Positions 43,485 through 52,486 of a stretch of 64,000 nt of DNA are shown piece after piece. A program made the translations under genes and the position numbers. The notes below the pieces were generated by a model that saw only the letters and a program-made list of their open reading frames with translations, did not search any database and was not told the origin of the DNA. Within the stretch, counting starts at the first letter, position 1, and every line of letters begins with the position of its first letter. Source of the stretch: Planctomycetaceae bacterium (GTDB lineage Bacteria > Planctomycetota > Planctomycetia > Planctomycetales > Planctomycetaceae); contig JACKHO010000003.1 of the NCBI GenBank assembly GCA_020638955.1, forward strand, positions 62,001 to 126,000, given 5' to 3'.

Positions 43485-44570
43485 ATGCGGTTTCAATCGA
43501 CAGCGAAGAAACCACCGTACTTGAATCGCGGCGATCAGTTTCGGCTGCTCGCACTGTTCGCCATGTTGTTCATTGTCGTCCTGGCGTTTCGCAAAGCCGC
43601 CGATCCCAACACCTGGCGCTGGCTCCTTCCCGGCGACGAGGATCAGGTTGCAGACACCATCGACACGGGTGACCTGCGCGACATCAGTTATGTCGTCGTT
43701 GATAAGAACGAACATCTCGACCTCGACGAGTTCATTGCCAGTTCAGAGGGTGGTGCGAACTCCGGAGGGGCATCTGAAGAGAAATCCAACCTTCTCCTCG
43801 ACCCGCACGTGTTCGATGAGGTGAAAGACCAAACTGTCGGCTGGCGATCGCGTGCGGAAGTGGCCGCCCTGCACGTCGTTCTGGAAAAGGTTCGTCAGCT
43901 CGACAACAAGGCCATGACCGCTGCCGCCAACAAGGGAGTTGGCTTTCGCCAGATTAATCAGGAACCCGAAAAGTTTCGTGGAGAACTGGTACGAATCAAA
44001 GGCGTACTCTGGCGACTCGATGAATTCCAGCAGGATGGAGAACCCGTTGAGGACTCGCCCGTTTACAACGGCTGGATGTTCACCGACGACTCTGGAAATA
44101 AACCGTGGATGGTTTTGTGCACAGAATTGCCCGCTGGGCTTTCGTTGGGTGACAAGCTGGATCGACCGGTTGAGGTCACTGGATATTTTTTCAAACGCTT
44201 CGGCTACGAAACCACAGGAAGTCAGTTGAACGTGGCACCGTTGCTGGTTGCCAAAACATTTGAACTTCAAGCCGTTCCTGTCGAGCAGTTAGAAGAACGT
44301 ACCGACAACGCTACGCTCACCGTCTTCCTGGTGTTACTGGTGAGCCTGCTGCTGCTGGGGCTGATTCTGTTCGGGTTCATCCGCAGTGATCGAATGTTTG
44401 CTGGCAGCCGTCTCGCCGAACTGGCCAAACCGAATCAGAATGCCTCATTGAGTTCTGAGGTGCTGGACGGGATGGAACTCACGCATCCTGCCGATGCCCT
44501 GCGTGGCGTCGACATGGGTGGGGCAGCGGCAGGGGACTCAGAGAATCAGGCGGACGAAAACAATGGCTGA
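43485..44570 (+). CDS. Hypothetical membrane protein with two membrane segments
   Basis: 361 residues, unknown family. A membrane helix at about 20-40 (LLALFAMLFIVVLAF), a soluble domain of about 230 residues with an OB-like segment (FRGELVRIKGVLWRLDEFQQDG ... VEVTGYFFKRFGYET), then a second helix near 285-305 (TVFLVLLVSLLLLGLILFGFIRSDR) and an acidic, low-complexity end. It has the form of many planctomycete-specific envelope proteins. It precedes the DUF2007 gene with an 8-bp overlap. Confidence 0.75.
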   Translation: MRFQSTAKKPPYLNRGDQFRLLALFAMLFIVVLAFRKAADPNTWRWLLPGDEDQVADTIDTGDLRDISYVVVDKNEHLDLDEFIASSEGGANSGGASEEKSNLLLDPHVFDEVKDQTVGWRSRAEVAALHVVLEKVRQLDNKAMTAAANKGVGFRQINQEPEKFRGELVRIKGVLWRLDEFQQDGEPVEDSPVYNGWMFTDDSGNKPWMVLCTELPAGLSLGDKLDRPVEVTGYFFKRFGYETTGSQLNVAPLLVAKTFELQAVPVEQLEERTDNATLTVFLVLLVSLLLLGLILFGFIRSDRMFAGSRLAELAKPNQNASLSSEVLDGMELTHPADALRGVDMGGAAAGDSENQADENNG

Positions 44571-44940
44571 CAGTTTCGAGCTCGTGGGGCAATATCCAAC
44601 GCTGGTCATCGCTGAGCTTGTGAAAACGACACTTGCCGCCGCTGGCATTCCTGCGTTCTTCGAGAACGCAGAGGTTGTCCAGCAGGACTGGATGCTGGGA
44701 AACGCGGTTGGGCAGGTAAAGGTGCTGGTTCCTACGCCATTCTATGAACAGGCCATGCAGGTACTCGACGAGTGTCGTCTAAATCGTGAAGAACGTTTGC
44801 GAGAAAAAGATGAAGATCCCGGTGCAGCCGATCGCTGCCTCGCCTGTGATGCTGAGTTTCCACAAGACATGGACGCCTGCCCCACATGCGGCTGGACCTA
44901 TGCCGGCGGAGAGTTGGAACCGTTTGACGAAGATGATTAG
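44563..44940 (+). CDS. DUF2007 protein with C-terminal zinc ribbon
   Basis: 125 residues. The N-terminal part (FELVGQYPTLVIAELVKTTLAAAGIPAFFENAEVV, KVLVPTPFYEQAMQVLDE) is a DUF2007-type putative signal-transducing fold. A short zinc ribbon with two Cys pairs (CLACD and CPTCGW) ends the chain before an acidic tail. ATG at 44563 overlaps the upstream gene by 8 bp. Role unknown. Confidence 0.75.
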   Translation: MADSFELVGQYPTLVIAELVKTTLAAAGIPAFFENAEVVQQDWMLGNAVGQVKVLVPTPFYEQAMQVLDECRLNREERLREKDEDPGAADRCLACDAEFPQDMDACPTCGWTYAGGELEPFDEDD

Positions 44941-44951
44941 TCGTCGGGGCG

Positions 44952-45692
44952 TTAACGCAATCGGCGCACTTCGACGTCATCGATCCAGGCAGACTTGTTC
45001 ACCGCCAGTGTGATCATGCGCTTCGTGGGATGTGCAATTCCCTCTGATTGAAACTCACCCACGACTTCTCCGTCGATGGTGAGCGTCATTTTGTCTCGCT
45101 GCACGACGACGAGCAAATCGTGCCAGATTTTCGCATCGAGCGTGAGTGGGACTCTTTTTGACTTCGTCTCCAACAGTTTCTTGTCTTCCGCCGTCAATGC
45201 ATTCGCGAGACGCTTCTCGCGGAGCTCCAAATTCATGTTGCCGGTTTTCGAATCCATGAGCGTCGCCTGTTTCAGCGTAACACGGGCCATGCACAAATGA
45301 CCGGCGTGCACTGTCTTGAGTTCGCGGTCGACAAAGTCGATACCGAGGTCATCCCCAGGTCGCAGCTTGAATTTCAGCTTCACTGAACCGTCGCGGAAGG
45401 AAACGTCATGAAAAATCGCGACGCCGTGGTCGGCATGCTCTGCACGGGTGACGGCCATCACACCGTCCTGTAAATCAACCTGCTGTGTCCCCTTCGCCCG
45501 CCATGCGCTGTTACTGGTCCAGCCATTCCCAATGGCTTCTTTCCCTTCCACCGGCTCGTCTCGCTGAAAATCGTCGCGGAGAATGAGTTCGCCCTCCAAT
45601 TCTTCACTGACAGGTTCTTTTGCCACACCCGTCGACAAAACACACAAAAGCATCAGGCAGGCAACGACAGACAGCGCGACGCGACAGTACAT
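44952..45692 (-). CDS. Secreted beta-sandwich (LamG/DUF1080-like) protein
   Basis: 246 residues with signal peptide (about 1-24). The body shows DDFQRDEP, GNGWTSNSAWRAKGTQQVDLQDGVMAVTRA and the ending IDDVEVRRLR, typical of concanavalin-like domains such as LamG or DUF1080 that bind or process glycans in planctomycetes. No catalytic residues can be assigned. Convergent with the DUF2007 gene by 11 bp. Confidence 0.75.
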   Translation of the reverse strand: MYCRVALSVVACLMLLCVLSTGVAKEPVSEELEGELILRDDFQRDEPVEGKEAIGNGWTSNSAWRAKGTQQVDLQDGVMAVTRAEHADHGVAIFHDVSFRDGSVKLKFKLRPGDDLGIDFVDRELKTVHAGHLCMARVTLKQATLMDSKTGNMNLELREKRLANALTAEDKKLLETKSKRVPLTLDAKIWHDLLVVVQRDKMTLTIDGEVVGEFQSEGIAHPTKRMITLAVNKSAWIDDVEVRRLR

Positions 45693-45712
45693 AGATGTTC
45701 TCCGGGAATGAA

Positions 45713-45743
45713 AAAGGCCGGTGGCATTCTACCACCGGCCTTT
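45713..45743 (-). terminator. Terminator hairpin after the suf operon
   Basis: Perfect 12-bp stem (AAAGGCCGGTGG and CCACCGGCCTTT, 7-base loop) followed on the minus strand by TTTTTC. It lies beyond a repeat element that follows the sufB stop, and 21 bp before the DUF1080-like gene on the same strand. Confidence 0.75.
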
Positions 45744-45747
45744 GCAA

Positions 45748-45927
45748 TTCGTCGATTGTCAGTAACGCTGTAGGCCGGACCGCAGGCCAAAGAAAACGCC
45801 GGAACTACGCAAGCGTCATTTGAGTGACCGGAAGCTATCGATAATTCGAACGACTTCAACGTGGCCGGAGTTCCGGCAACAATCCGGTTTGCTCCAGTCC
45901 GGCCTACATTTCTTCGTCGATTGTCAG
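45748..45927. repeat. REP-like inverted repeat element flanked by 15-bp direct repeats
   Basis: Between 45763 and 45912 lies an imperfect inverted repeat of about 40 bp arms that starts GTAGGCCGGAC on the left and ends GTCCGGCCTAC on the right. The element is bracketed by TTCGTCGATTGTCAG at 45748-45762 and 45913-45927. This layout fits a short repeat (REP-type or MITE) inserted into the space between sufB and its terminator, with the flanks as duplicated target. Confidence 0.6.
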
Positions 45928-45936
45928 CAGCACGGG

Positions 45937-47379
45937 CTAGCCGACGCTCCCTTCCATTTGGAGTTCGATGAGGCGGTTGAGTTCCACCGCGTACTCCATT
46001 GGGAGTTCTTTCACCAGCGGTTCGATGAACCCGGTGACAATCATCGAGGAGGCTTCGACTTCGGTGAGTCCGCGACTCATGAGGTACAGCAACTGCTCTT
46101 CGGCAATTTTCGAGACCGATGCTTCGTGCTCGATGGCAACGTCATCTTCATCAACTTCGATGTAGGGGTATGTGTCGCTACGGCTTTCGGGGTCAAGGAT
46201 GAGGGCGTCACAAACGACGTTGCTTTTGCAGTTGGTCGCACCATCCTGCACTTTGACGAGTCCCCGGTAGCCAGCCCGACCACCGTCTTTGCTGATCGAT
46301 TTGGAAATGACACGGCTCGATGTGTTGGGCGCACAGTGGACCATTTTGGCGCCAGCGTCCTGATGCTGCCCGTCGCCAGCGAAGGCAATCGACAGCGTTT
46401 CGCCGCGAGCACCCGGTTCCATGAGATAAATGGCCGGGTACTTCATGGTCAGTTTGGAACCGAGGTTACCATCGACCCATTCCATGAGTGCATCGCCGTA
46501 TGCGACTGCTCGCTTGGTGACGAGGTTGTAAACGTTGTTCGACCAGTTTTGAATGGTCGTGTAACGGCAACGGCCTCGCTTCTTCACGATGATTTCGACG
46601 ACTGCCGAGTGGAGCGAGTCGCTGCTGTACGTCGGAGCGGTGCAGCCTTCGACGTAGTGCACGTTAGCACCTTCATCGACAATGATGAGGGTCCGCTCGA
46701 ACTGACCCATGTTTTCCGTGTTGATGCGGAAATAGGCCTGCAGTGGGAAGTCAATGTTCACTCCCGGCGGCACATAAATGAACGAACCACCTGACCACAC
46801 AGCTGAGTTCAGAGCGGCAAACTTGTTGTCGCTGGGCGGAATAATGGTACCGAAATGTTCACGGAAGATTTCGGGATACTCTTTCAGAGCGGTGTCGGTG
46901 TCGGTGAACAGCACCCCCTGGTTGGCGAGGTCTTCCTGTAGCGAACCGTAAATAACTTCCGACTCGTACTGCGCTTTTACGCCAGCCAGATACTTCTTTT
47001 CGGCTTCGGGAATTCCGAGACGGTCGTACGTTTTACGAATGTCTTCGGGAACTTCGTCCCACGTCTTGCCTTGGCGATCACTCGCTTTTACGTAGTAGAA
47101 AATGTCCTGGAAATCGATTCCGGACATATCGCCGCCCCAGTTGGGCATGGGCTTTTCAAGGAAGATTTCGTACGACTTCAGGCGGAAGTCCCGCATCCAG
47201 CCGGGCTCGCCTTTCATTTCGGAAATCTGTGCGACAATTTCGGCGTCGAGTCCACGGCGGGAAGTGAACGCGTACTTGTCGGTGGGATCGTGGAATCCGT
47301 ATTGGTAGTCGCCAATTTCAACGTGAGCGCGTTCGCGCGTTGATTCTTCGATGGCGGTAGCGGCGTCGATAGATGACAT
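45937..47379 (-). CDS. sufB: Fe-S cluster assembly scaffold SufB
   Basis: 480 residues, normal for SufB: GDYQYGFHDPTDKYAFTSRRGL N-terminus, YVPPGVNIDFPLQAYFRIN, VEGCTAPTYSSDSLHSAVVEI, and C-terminal DPESRSDTYPYIEVDEDDVAIEHEASVSKIAEEQLLYLMSRGL, where the scaffold cysteine and histidine residues lie. With SufC it builds [4Fe-4S] clusters. Neighbour order is sufR-nuoB-sufC-sufB. SufD, SufS and SufU are not in the window. Confidence 0.97.
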   Translation of the reverse strand: MSSIDAATAIEESTRERAHVEIGDYQYGFHDPTDKYAFTSRRGLDAEIVAQISEMKGEPGWMRDFRLKSYEIFLEKPMPNWGGDMSGIDFQDIFYYVKASDRQGKTWDEVPEDIRKTYDRLGIPEAEKKYLAGVKAQYESEVIYGSLQEDLANQGVLFTDTDTALKEYPEIFREHFGTIIPPSDNKFAALNSAVWSGGSFIYVPPGVNIDFPLQAYFRINTENMGQFERTLIIVDEGANVHYVEGCTAPTYSSDSLHSAVVEIIVKKRGRCRYTTIQNWSNNVYNLVTKRAVAYGDALMEWVDGNLGSKLTMKYPAIYLMEPGARGETLSIAFAGDGQHQDAGAKMVHCAPNTSSRVISKSISKDGGRAGYRGLVKVQDGATNCKSNVVCDALILDPESRSDTYPYIEVDEDDVAIEHEASVSKIAEEQLLYLMSRGLTEVEASSMIVTGFIEPLVKELPMEYAVELNRLIELQMEGSVG

Positions 47380-47441
47380 GACTTGCTCTCTCCGATGGAA
47401 AGTCGGGATGGCGGATACGTCTAAAAGTTGTCCGCAGGGAC

Positions 47442-48257
47442 CTAAGTGGTAGATTCCTGGGCCTGTAATTCTTCGGCAGCGGCTTCGGGATGGCGTTCGC
47501 GAACGCCAGCGTAGCCGTTTGCGTGAAGTTCATGAGCCAATGCGGCGTCGCCGGTTTCAACAATGCGGCCAGCCAGCATGACGTGTGTGTACTGTGGAAT
47601 GTTGTACTCGAGGAGTCGCTCGTGGTGCGTGATGATCATCACGCCCATGTGCGGTCCACTCAGCTTCTGCAAGCCTTCGCTCACTACGCGAACGGCATCG
47701 CTGTCGAGGCCGGAATCGGTTTCGTCGAGGAAGGCAAATCGTGGCTTCAGCATGGCGAGTTGCAGGATTTCCATCCGCTTCTTTTCGCCGCCGGAGAATC
47801 CGTCGTTGAGATAGCGGCGGGCGAATTCGAAATCGATGTTCAGCTCATCCATGGTGTCCCGCAATTCCTTACGGAAATCACGCATGGGCATGAGGTCTTC
47901 ACCTTCCTTGCGGTCGGGATTGCGAATGTTCGAAATTGCATGGCGCAGAAAGTCTGCAACCTTCACGCCCGGAATGGTAACCGGATACTGAAACGCCAGG
48001 AACATTCCCAGGCGAGCGCGCTCGCAGGGGTCGAGTTCGACAATGTCTGTTCCGTCGATGGAAATCGAGCCTTCGGTCACTTCGTATTTCGGGTGACCAA
48101 TCAGCGTGTACGCTAGAGTGCTCTTTCCGGACCCGTTGGGGCCCATGAGAGCGTGGGTTTCGCCCTGCCGCATTTCCAGGTTGACCCCCTTCAGAATGGG
48201 GATGTCACCAACGGAGACGTGCAGGTTTTCAATTTTCAGTGCAGCGGGTTCAGACAT
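47442..48257 (-). CDS. sufC: SufC ATPase
   Basis: ABC-type ATPase for Fe-S assembly, 271 residues. Walker A GPNGSGKS (near 39-46), signature GFSGGEKKR near 154, Walker B FAFLDETDSGLD. It ends with a variable tail beyond the conserved core. Sits 62 bp upstream of sufB and 56 bp downstream of nuoB. Confidence 0.97.
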   Translation of the reverse strand: MSEPAALKIENLHVSVGDIPILKGVNLEMRQGETHALMGPNGSGKSTLAYTLIGHPKYEVTEGSISIDGTDIVELDPCERARLGMFLAFQYPVTIPGVKVADFLRHAISNIRNPDRKEGEDLMPMRDFRKELRDTMDELNIDFEFARRYLNDGFSGGEKKRMEILQLAMLKPRFAFLDETDSGLDSDAVRVVSEGLQKLSGPHMGVMIITHHERLLEYNIPQYTHVMLAGRIVETGDAALAHELHANGYAGVRERHPEAAAEELQAQESTT

Positions 48258-48313
48258 CGTTTCAGTTCAAAAAAACTTGAAATACATTCCCCAGTGGGGC
48301 GCGGCTCCATCCG

Positions 48314-48907
48314 TCAGGCAAGAACAACTTCCGGATCCTGCACGTGGCCAGCGTGGTGAGGAATGGGCTGCAGATCGTCCTGCTTTTCACCCTGCTTCAG
48401 GCCGAAGTTCGAACCTGTTCCTCGTTTCGCCAACAACTTGCGAGATCGAATCTTATCCTGGATACGCATAATCCCTTCCAGCAACGCTTCAGGGCGCGGA
48501 GGGCATCCAGGCACATAGACGTCAACAGGGACGACCAAGTCGACACCCTTCACGACGTGATATCCATGTTTGAAGTAAGGACCACCACCCACGGTGCACG
48601 CACCCATGGCAATGACGTACTTCGGGTCAGCCATTTGCTCGTACAAGCGACGAACGCGGCTGGCCATTTTGTGAGTAACCGTACCGGCCACAATCATGAG
48701 GTCGGCTTGGCGTGGTGAGGCGCGAAACGCACCGGCACCGAAACGATCCAGGTCGTAACGACTGGCTCCCACGGCCATCATTTCAATTGCACAACAAGCA
48801 AGGCCAAATGTCATCGGCCATACGCTCGACTGCTGGGCCCAGTTCATTGCCTGTTCCAGCGTCGTCGTAATGACATTCTCTTCAAACCGACCTTCAATCC
48901 ACGTCAT
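48314..48907 (-). CDS. nuoB: NADH-quinone oxidoreductase subunit B (NuoB/20 kDa)
   Basis: 197 residues. The cluster N2 ligands are visible: CC in FGLACCAIEMM (near 37-38), GACTVGGGPYF and VYVPGCPPRPE. Length is slightly above the usual 160-190 because of a tail after the last motif. It is complex I's N2 subunit, which needs a [4Fe-4S] cluster. It is not near any other nuo gene here, but sits in the suf locus, between sufR and sufC. Confidence 0.95.
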   Translation of the reverse strand: MTWIEGRFEENVITTTLEQAMNWAQQSSVWPMTFGLACCAIEMMAVGASRYDLDRFGAGAFRASPRQADLMIVAGTVTHKMASRVRRLYEQMADPKYVIAMGACTVGGGPYFKHGYHVVKGVDLVVPVDVYVPGCPPRPEALLEGIMRIQDKIRSRKLLAKRGTGSNFGLKQGEKQDDLQPIPHHAGHVQDPEVVLA

Positions 48908-49000
48908 GACTTATCTCTTTTCGTTCCAAATGCCTGAAACATCCCAGACTCGTATTAGAACGCACTTCTCATTGCAAAAAAACCGTCCCGGCGTATGTCC

Positions 49001-49630
49001 CTACGAAGAGGAACCAATTTGAAACTCACAACATCGATGACCGTCCAATCGGCAGGCGGAAAGCTCGACCGAAGTTCCCAAAACTTCCGCAAACGCTTCC
49101 TGTTCAATATCGCAAATCCCGGAATCAATTTGGGCCACGGCGTGATACGGGCAACTATGCTCCCGAATGACCGGTAGATCCCCCTCCAGGGTTACTTCCG
49201 CCATTAAACCTCGACTCTCAAGTCGTTTACGGAGTGACTCGACCCGTTGAGACAAGTCTGTCGTCTCGTTTTGATCAAAACCACCCAACCTCTCGACGAA
49301 CTCCCGTTTGACTCGTGCCAACAGGCGTTCGCGCACCTCTGTATCTTCAATGGACTGGATTTCCTGCCACAGCAGTACGGCCAGTTCCGGCGTCTCATCA
49401 CCGAGAACTCGAATCCCGGAATCGGTCAGTCGATAACGGTGCTGAGGTCGGCCGCGAGTCTGCTTGATCGCCTCGCGACCAATCAGTCCCATGTCCCCCA
49501 GTCGCGTCAGCCAATGCCTGACTGCCGTGGCTGTAACACCAGTCTCTGAAACAAGTTCTCGCACGGTGGCTGGCTGCACTCTTTGCAGAGTCCGCAGAAA
49601 CTTTGTTTCTGACTGGTCCACCTGTGCCAC
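49001..49630 (-). CDS. sufR: SufR-like Fe-S transcriptional repressor
   Basis: 209 residues. Winged-helix N-terminus (FLRTLQRVQPATVRELVSETGVTATAVRHWLTRLGDMGLIGREA), DeoR-like. The C-terminal cysteines CPYHAVAQIDSGIC ... ELSACRLDGHRCCEF resemble the SufR [4Fe-4S] binding set of cyanobacteria and actinobacteria. It probably represses suf expression when it holds a cluster. It lies first in the row of genes and has an inverted repeat at its promoter. Confidence 0.85.
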   Translation of the reverse strand: MAQVDQSETKFLRTLQRVQPATVRELVSETGVTATAVRHWLTRLGDMGLIGREAIKQTRGRPQHRYRLTDSGIRVLGDETPELAVLLWQEIQSIEDTEVRERLLARVKREFVERLGGFDQNETTDLSQRVESLRKRLESRGLMAEVTLEGDLPVIREHSCPYHAVAQIDSGICDIEQEAFAEVLGTSVELSACRLDGHRCCEFQIGSSS

Positions 49631-49681
49631 AACTGCCTCCTTTTAGAACTGGTTTGGGCCGCGTGCGGCTCCGTTGATCTG

Positions 49682-49722
49682 ATCTTAGAGGCATTTCGAC
49701 ATTTTGACAACAACCATTGTGA
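49682..49722 (-). promoter_or_regulatory. sufR promoter with overlapping inverted repeat
   Basis: On the minus strand TTGTCA (49710-49705, 5 of 6) and TAAGAT (49687-49682, 4 of 6) are 17 bases apart. The inverted repeat TGACAA-N6-TTGTGA (49705-49722, one mismatch) covers the -35 box, as a repressor operator would. SufR sites in cyanobacteria have the form CAAC-N6-GTTG, with the same N6 gap but another sequence. Autoregulation is inferred. Confidence 0.6.
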
Positions 49723-49965
49723 AAAAGTCTGGTAACAGTCCTGATTAAGCAAAACCGTCAGAAAACTCGTCTCCGTTTTCACACGAGTTCGCGTCGTTCA
49801 TGTCGTGACGACCGTGCAGCCAGTGAAGTTGCAGGATGGGCAGAATGCCTTGATCCGACCAGAAAAAGCCACTCACCCGCAATCTCTTCGGACGATACGC
49901 AGTACGCGTAATTTGCCCAGTCTTACTTTCTGGGCGGTTCCTTTCTCTAGAAAGTTCCCCGGCGC

Positions 49966-50274
49966 ATGTCTGAGACAAGACTCTCCTTGAAATCGATCAG
50001 TGAGCTTCGAGCGCACATTCACAAGGCCCTCTGCCTGAAAGAAAATCTCCTTGAAGACCAACACGTAATGCGAGAGGAAGTCCTCTTCACCAATGGCGAT
50101 CCTTGTGCCATGCAGTTCGTCATTCGTGGTCCGCGAAGCATTAAGCTCGGTGCGATTTGGGCCGCGACGCAGGGGACCATTTACTTCTACGACACGAAAG
50201 GTGAGCGGTACGACAAGGCGCTGCTCGATCCTGCGTATCAGATCGAAATTCCGGTTGCCGAAGCAGTCGCCTGA
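49966..50274 (+). CDS. Conserved small hypothetical protein
   Basis: 102 residues. Residues 10-45 form charged helices; residues 50-95 give a beta-rich domain (DPCAMQFVIRGPRSIKLGAIWAATQGTIYFYDTKGERYDKAL). No signal peptide, membrane segment or metal motif. It is convergent with hemE and divergent from sufR. Function unknown. Confidence 0.7.
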   Translation: MSETRLSLKSISELRAHIHKALCLKENLLEDQHVMREEVLFTNGDPCAMQFVIRGPRSIKLGAIWAATQGTIYFYDTKGERYDKALLDPAYQIEIPVAEAVA

Positions 50275-50285
50275 TCTGCCAGCGT

Positions 50286-51326
50286 CTATTTTGCACCCAG
50301 CTCGTGAACCATTTTCACGAGCTCTTTGACGTGCTCGGGATTCATGTCGGGATGAACTCCGTGCCCCAAATTAAAGATGTGCCCCGGTGCATCTCCGGCT
50401 GCATTGAGTACGTCCTGGACGCGTTCACGCAGAAACGGTAACTCACCATAAATGGCGATGGGATCCATGTTCCCCTGGACGGCTTTTCCGGGGCCAATAA
50501 TGCGCCGCGCCTCGGCCAAATCTATCCGCCAGTCGATGCCAATGACCTGCCCACCCGCCTGGACCTGTTGTGGCAACAGGGCCGGATTACCTGTCAGGAA
50601 GTTGATGACCGGAGTATCGGCTGGCAACTTCTCGATGAGTTGCTTCGTGTAGGGTTGTGCGTAACGGGCATAGTCTGCGGGCGAAAGGCATCCCGCCCAG
50701 CTGTCGAAGATTTGCACGGCCTGACAGCCAGCATTGATTTGAGCGATGAGATACTCGGACAAACTGTCGACCAGTTTGGTCATCAGGTCTTTCCAGGCAC
50801 CTTCGTCACGGTACATCAGCGACTTGGTTTTGATGTAACTCTTCGATCCGCCACCTTCAATGGCGTACGACGCCAAGGTGAAGGGCGCCCCGGCAAAACC
50901 GAGCAGCGGAATGTTGGCAGGCAATTGCTTGCGGATGAGTCGGACCGCGTCGAAGACGTAACCAAGGTCGTCGACATTTGGTACGGGCACAATCCGAGCC
51001 ACGTCGGAAGGTCCCTCAATAGGATTATGGATGACCGGTCCCTCGCCTTTGACGTATTCGAGATCCAACCCCATGGGCTCAAGAATTGGCAGCAGGTCGG
51101 CAAACAGAATGGCGGCGTCAACGTCGAGAACCTCACGCGCGGTCAACGTCACTTCTGCCGCAAGCTCTGGGGTTTTGCACAGCTCGATGAACGTCACCTT
51201 GTTGCGGACTGCCATGTATTCCGGCAGGTAGCGGCCAGCCTGACGCATAATCCAGACAGGAGTGGTGTCAGTCTTTTCACAGCGTGCGGCCCGCATAAAG
51301 CGGCTGTTGGCAAGTTCGGAAGTCAT
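50286..51326 (-). CDS. hemE: Uroporphyrinogen decarboxylase
   Basis: Heme pathway enzyme, 346 residues, with PVWIMRQAGRYLPEY near 24-38, ILFADLLPILEPMGLDLEY, GFAGAPFTLASYAIEGGGSKSY and FNLGHGVHPD near the end, all active-site regions. It lies 92 bp downstream of the sugar isomerase gene on the same strand. Confidence 0.97.
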   Translation of the reverse strand: MTSELANSRFMRAARCEKTDTTPVWIMRQAGRYLPEYMAVRNKVTFIELCKTPELAAEVTLTAREVLDVDAAILFADLLPILEPMGLDLEYVKGEGPVIHNPIEGPSDVARIVPVPNVDDLGYVFDAVRLIRKQLPANIPLLGFAGAPFTLASYAIEGGGSKSYIKTKSLMYRDEGAWKDLMTKLVDSLSEYLIAQINAGCQAVQIFDSWAGCLSPADYARYAQPYTKQLIEKLPADTPVINFLTGNPALLPQQVQAGGQVIGIDWRIDLAEARRIIGPGKAVQGNMDPIAIYGELPFLRERVQDVLNAAGDAPGHIFNLGHGVHPDMNPEHVKELVKMVHELGAK

Positions 51327-51418
51327 GTTGTCGGTGCCGTCTTTTTTGAGGCTGTGTTCGGTGGTTTCGAGTGCGTACGGTAGTCAATTTTCCACGGCAT
51401 GCGAATGACGCGTGGCCG

Positions 51419-52318
51419 TCATGCAGGGAAGTAGCGTTTCACCATGTTGTGCAGGAAGTGGAGCGACTCGACCATTTCTTCCATGCCGTTCATCCCATCT
51501 TCAATGCTGATCCAGCCGTCGTAATTGTGTTCGGCCAGGATGGAGAAAATCGCGGGATAGTCGTTGAGCCCCTGTCCGGTGACGCCATGCTTCAGGATGT
51601 CTGCGTACCCCTCCGAGCCTTCGTGGGCCTTCAAGTCCTCCAGTGTTGCCCCCTCGACCAGATACCTGTCGCTCGCATGCATGCTGACAACCCGGTCGGC
51701 CACGTGTCTGAGCAAATCGACAGGATCATCTCCTGCCACCACGGCGTTTGAAGGATCGTACTGCACGCCAAAGTGCGTGCGGTTTTCAATGGCATTCAGG
51801 AGCTCCAGGAAGACATCCTGCTTCTGTGCGAACTCGGGGTACTTCCAGAATCCGTCCTTGTAGTGGTTCTCCAGTCCCAGGATGACGTCCTCTTCCTGTG
51901 CCACCGGCAGCAACTCGTTAATGCATTCAACAACCCATTCGATTCCCTGTTGCCGCGACACCTCAGGGTACCGCTGGCCACTAAGCACGCGACACACCGA
52001 GCCAGCCCCGCCCAGACGCTTACAGACCCGAATCATTTCAATTTGCCGCTCCAGCGAGCGCTGCCGCCCATCTTTCGACGGGTTGGTGAAGTCGGGCGAA
52101 CAACAAAGCATGGGCATGGCGAACCCTGCACCGGAGATTGCCGTGCCGACACTATCGACGTAGTCATTGTCGAGCGACACGAAAAACCCGTCGTACATTT
52201 CCAGCCCGTCGGCGGGGAGATCGCGGGCCATTTCGATCCAGTCAAACACTGTCATCGTCCGTTTTCCGGCGATGTCGTCGAGGTAGCACTTGGGGAACGC
52301 AGAAATGCGGGGCGGCAT
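51419..52318 (-). CDS. Sugar phosphate isomerase/epimerase family protein (xylose isomerase-like TIM barrel)
   Basis: 299 residues, AP-endonuclease-2/IolE-type barrel. Motifs: LGLENHYKDGFW near 165 with Glu as a metal ligand, HFGVQYDPSNAVVAGDDPV, MHASDRY near 225 and WISIEDGMNG near 275 giving the last Glu. No signal peptide. It probably isomerises or epimerises a sugar; the substrate is unknown. Confidence 0.85.
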   Translation of the reverse strand: MPPRISAFPKCYLDDIAGKRTMTVFDWIEMARDLPADGLEMYDGFFVSLDNDYVDSVGTAISGAGFAMPMLCCSPDFTNPSKDGRQRSLERQIEMIRVCKRLGGAGSVCRVLSGQRYPEVSRQQGIEWVVECINELLPVAQEEDVILGLENHYKDGFWKYPEFAQKQDVFLELLNAIENRTHFGVQYDPSNAVVAGDDPVDLLRHVADRVVSMHASDRYLVEGATLEDLKAHEGSEGYADILKHGVTGQGLNDYPAIFSILAEHNYDGWISIEDGMNGMEEMVESLHFLHNMVKRYFPA

Positions 52319-52457
52319 GATATTGAGGCTATGTCAGCAGAAGCGAAGCGTAACTCACATTGAGGCAGCATCTTACCGACAATTGAATTCGACTGCACGG
52401 GTGCAGCGACGTTGGGCAACACGGTCGTGAATCTACTCCCGAAGTCCACTTTGTTTG

Positions 52458-52486
52458 TCGACTGAGCATGCACGGCGCGATATAAT
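52458..52486 (+). promoter_or_regulatory. Sigma-70-type promoter of the sigma-54 activator gene
   Basis: A perfect -10 TATAAT (52481-52486) lies 17 bases after TCGACT (52458-52463, four of six). Transcription would start near 52493, with a leader of about 115 bases before the ATG at 52608. Confidence 0.55.

Noticed and set aside
45820..46794. Open frame of 324 codons on the plus strand
   Set aside because: Antisense to sufB; the sequence is a shadow with no motif.
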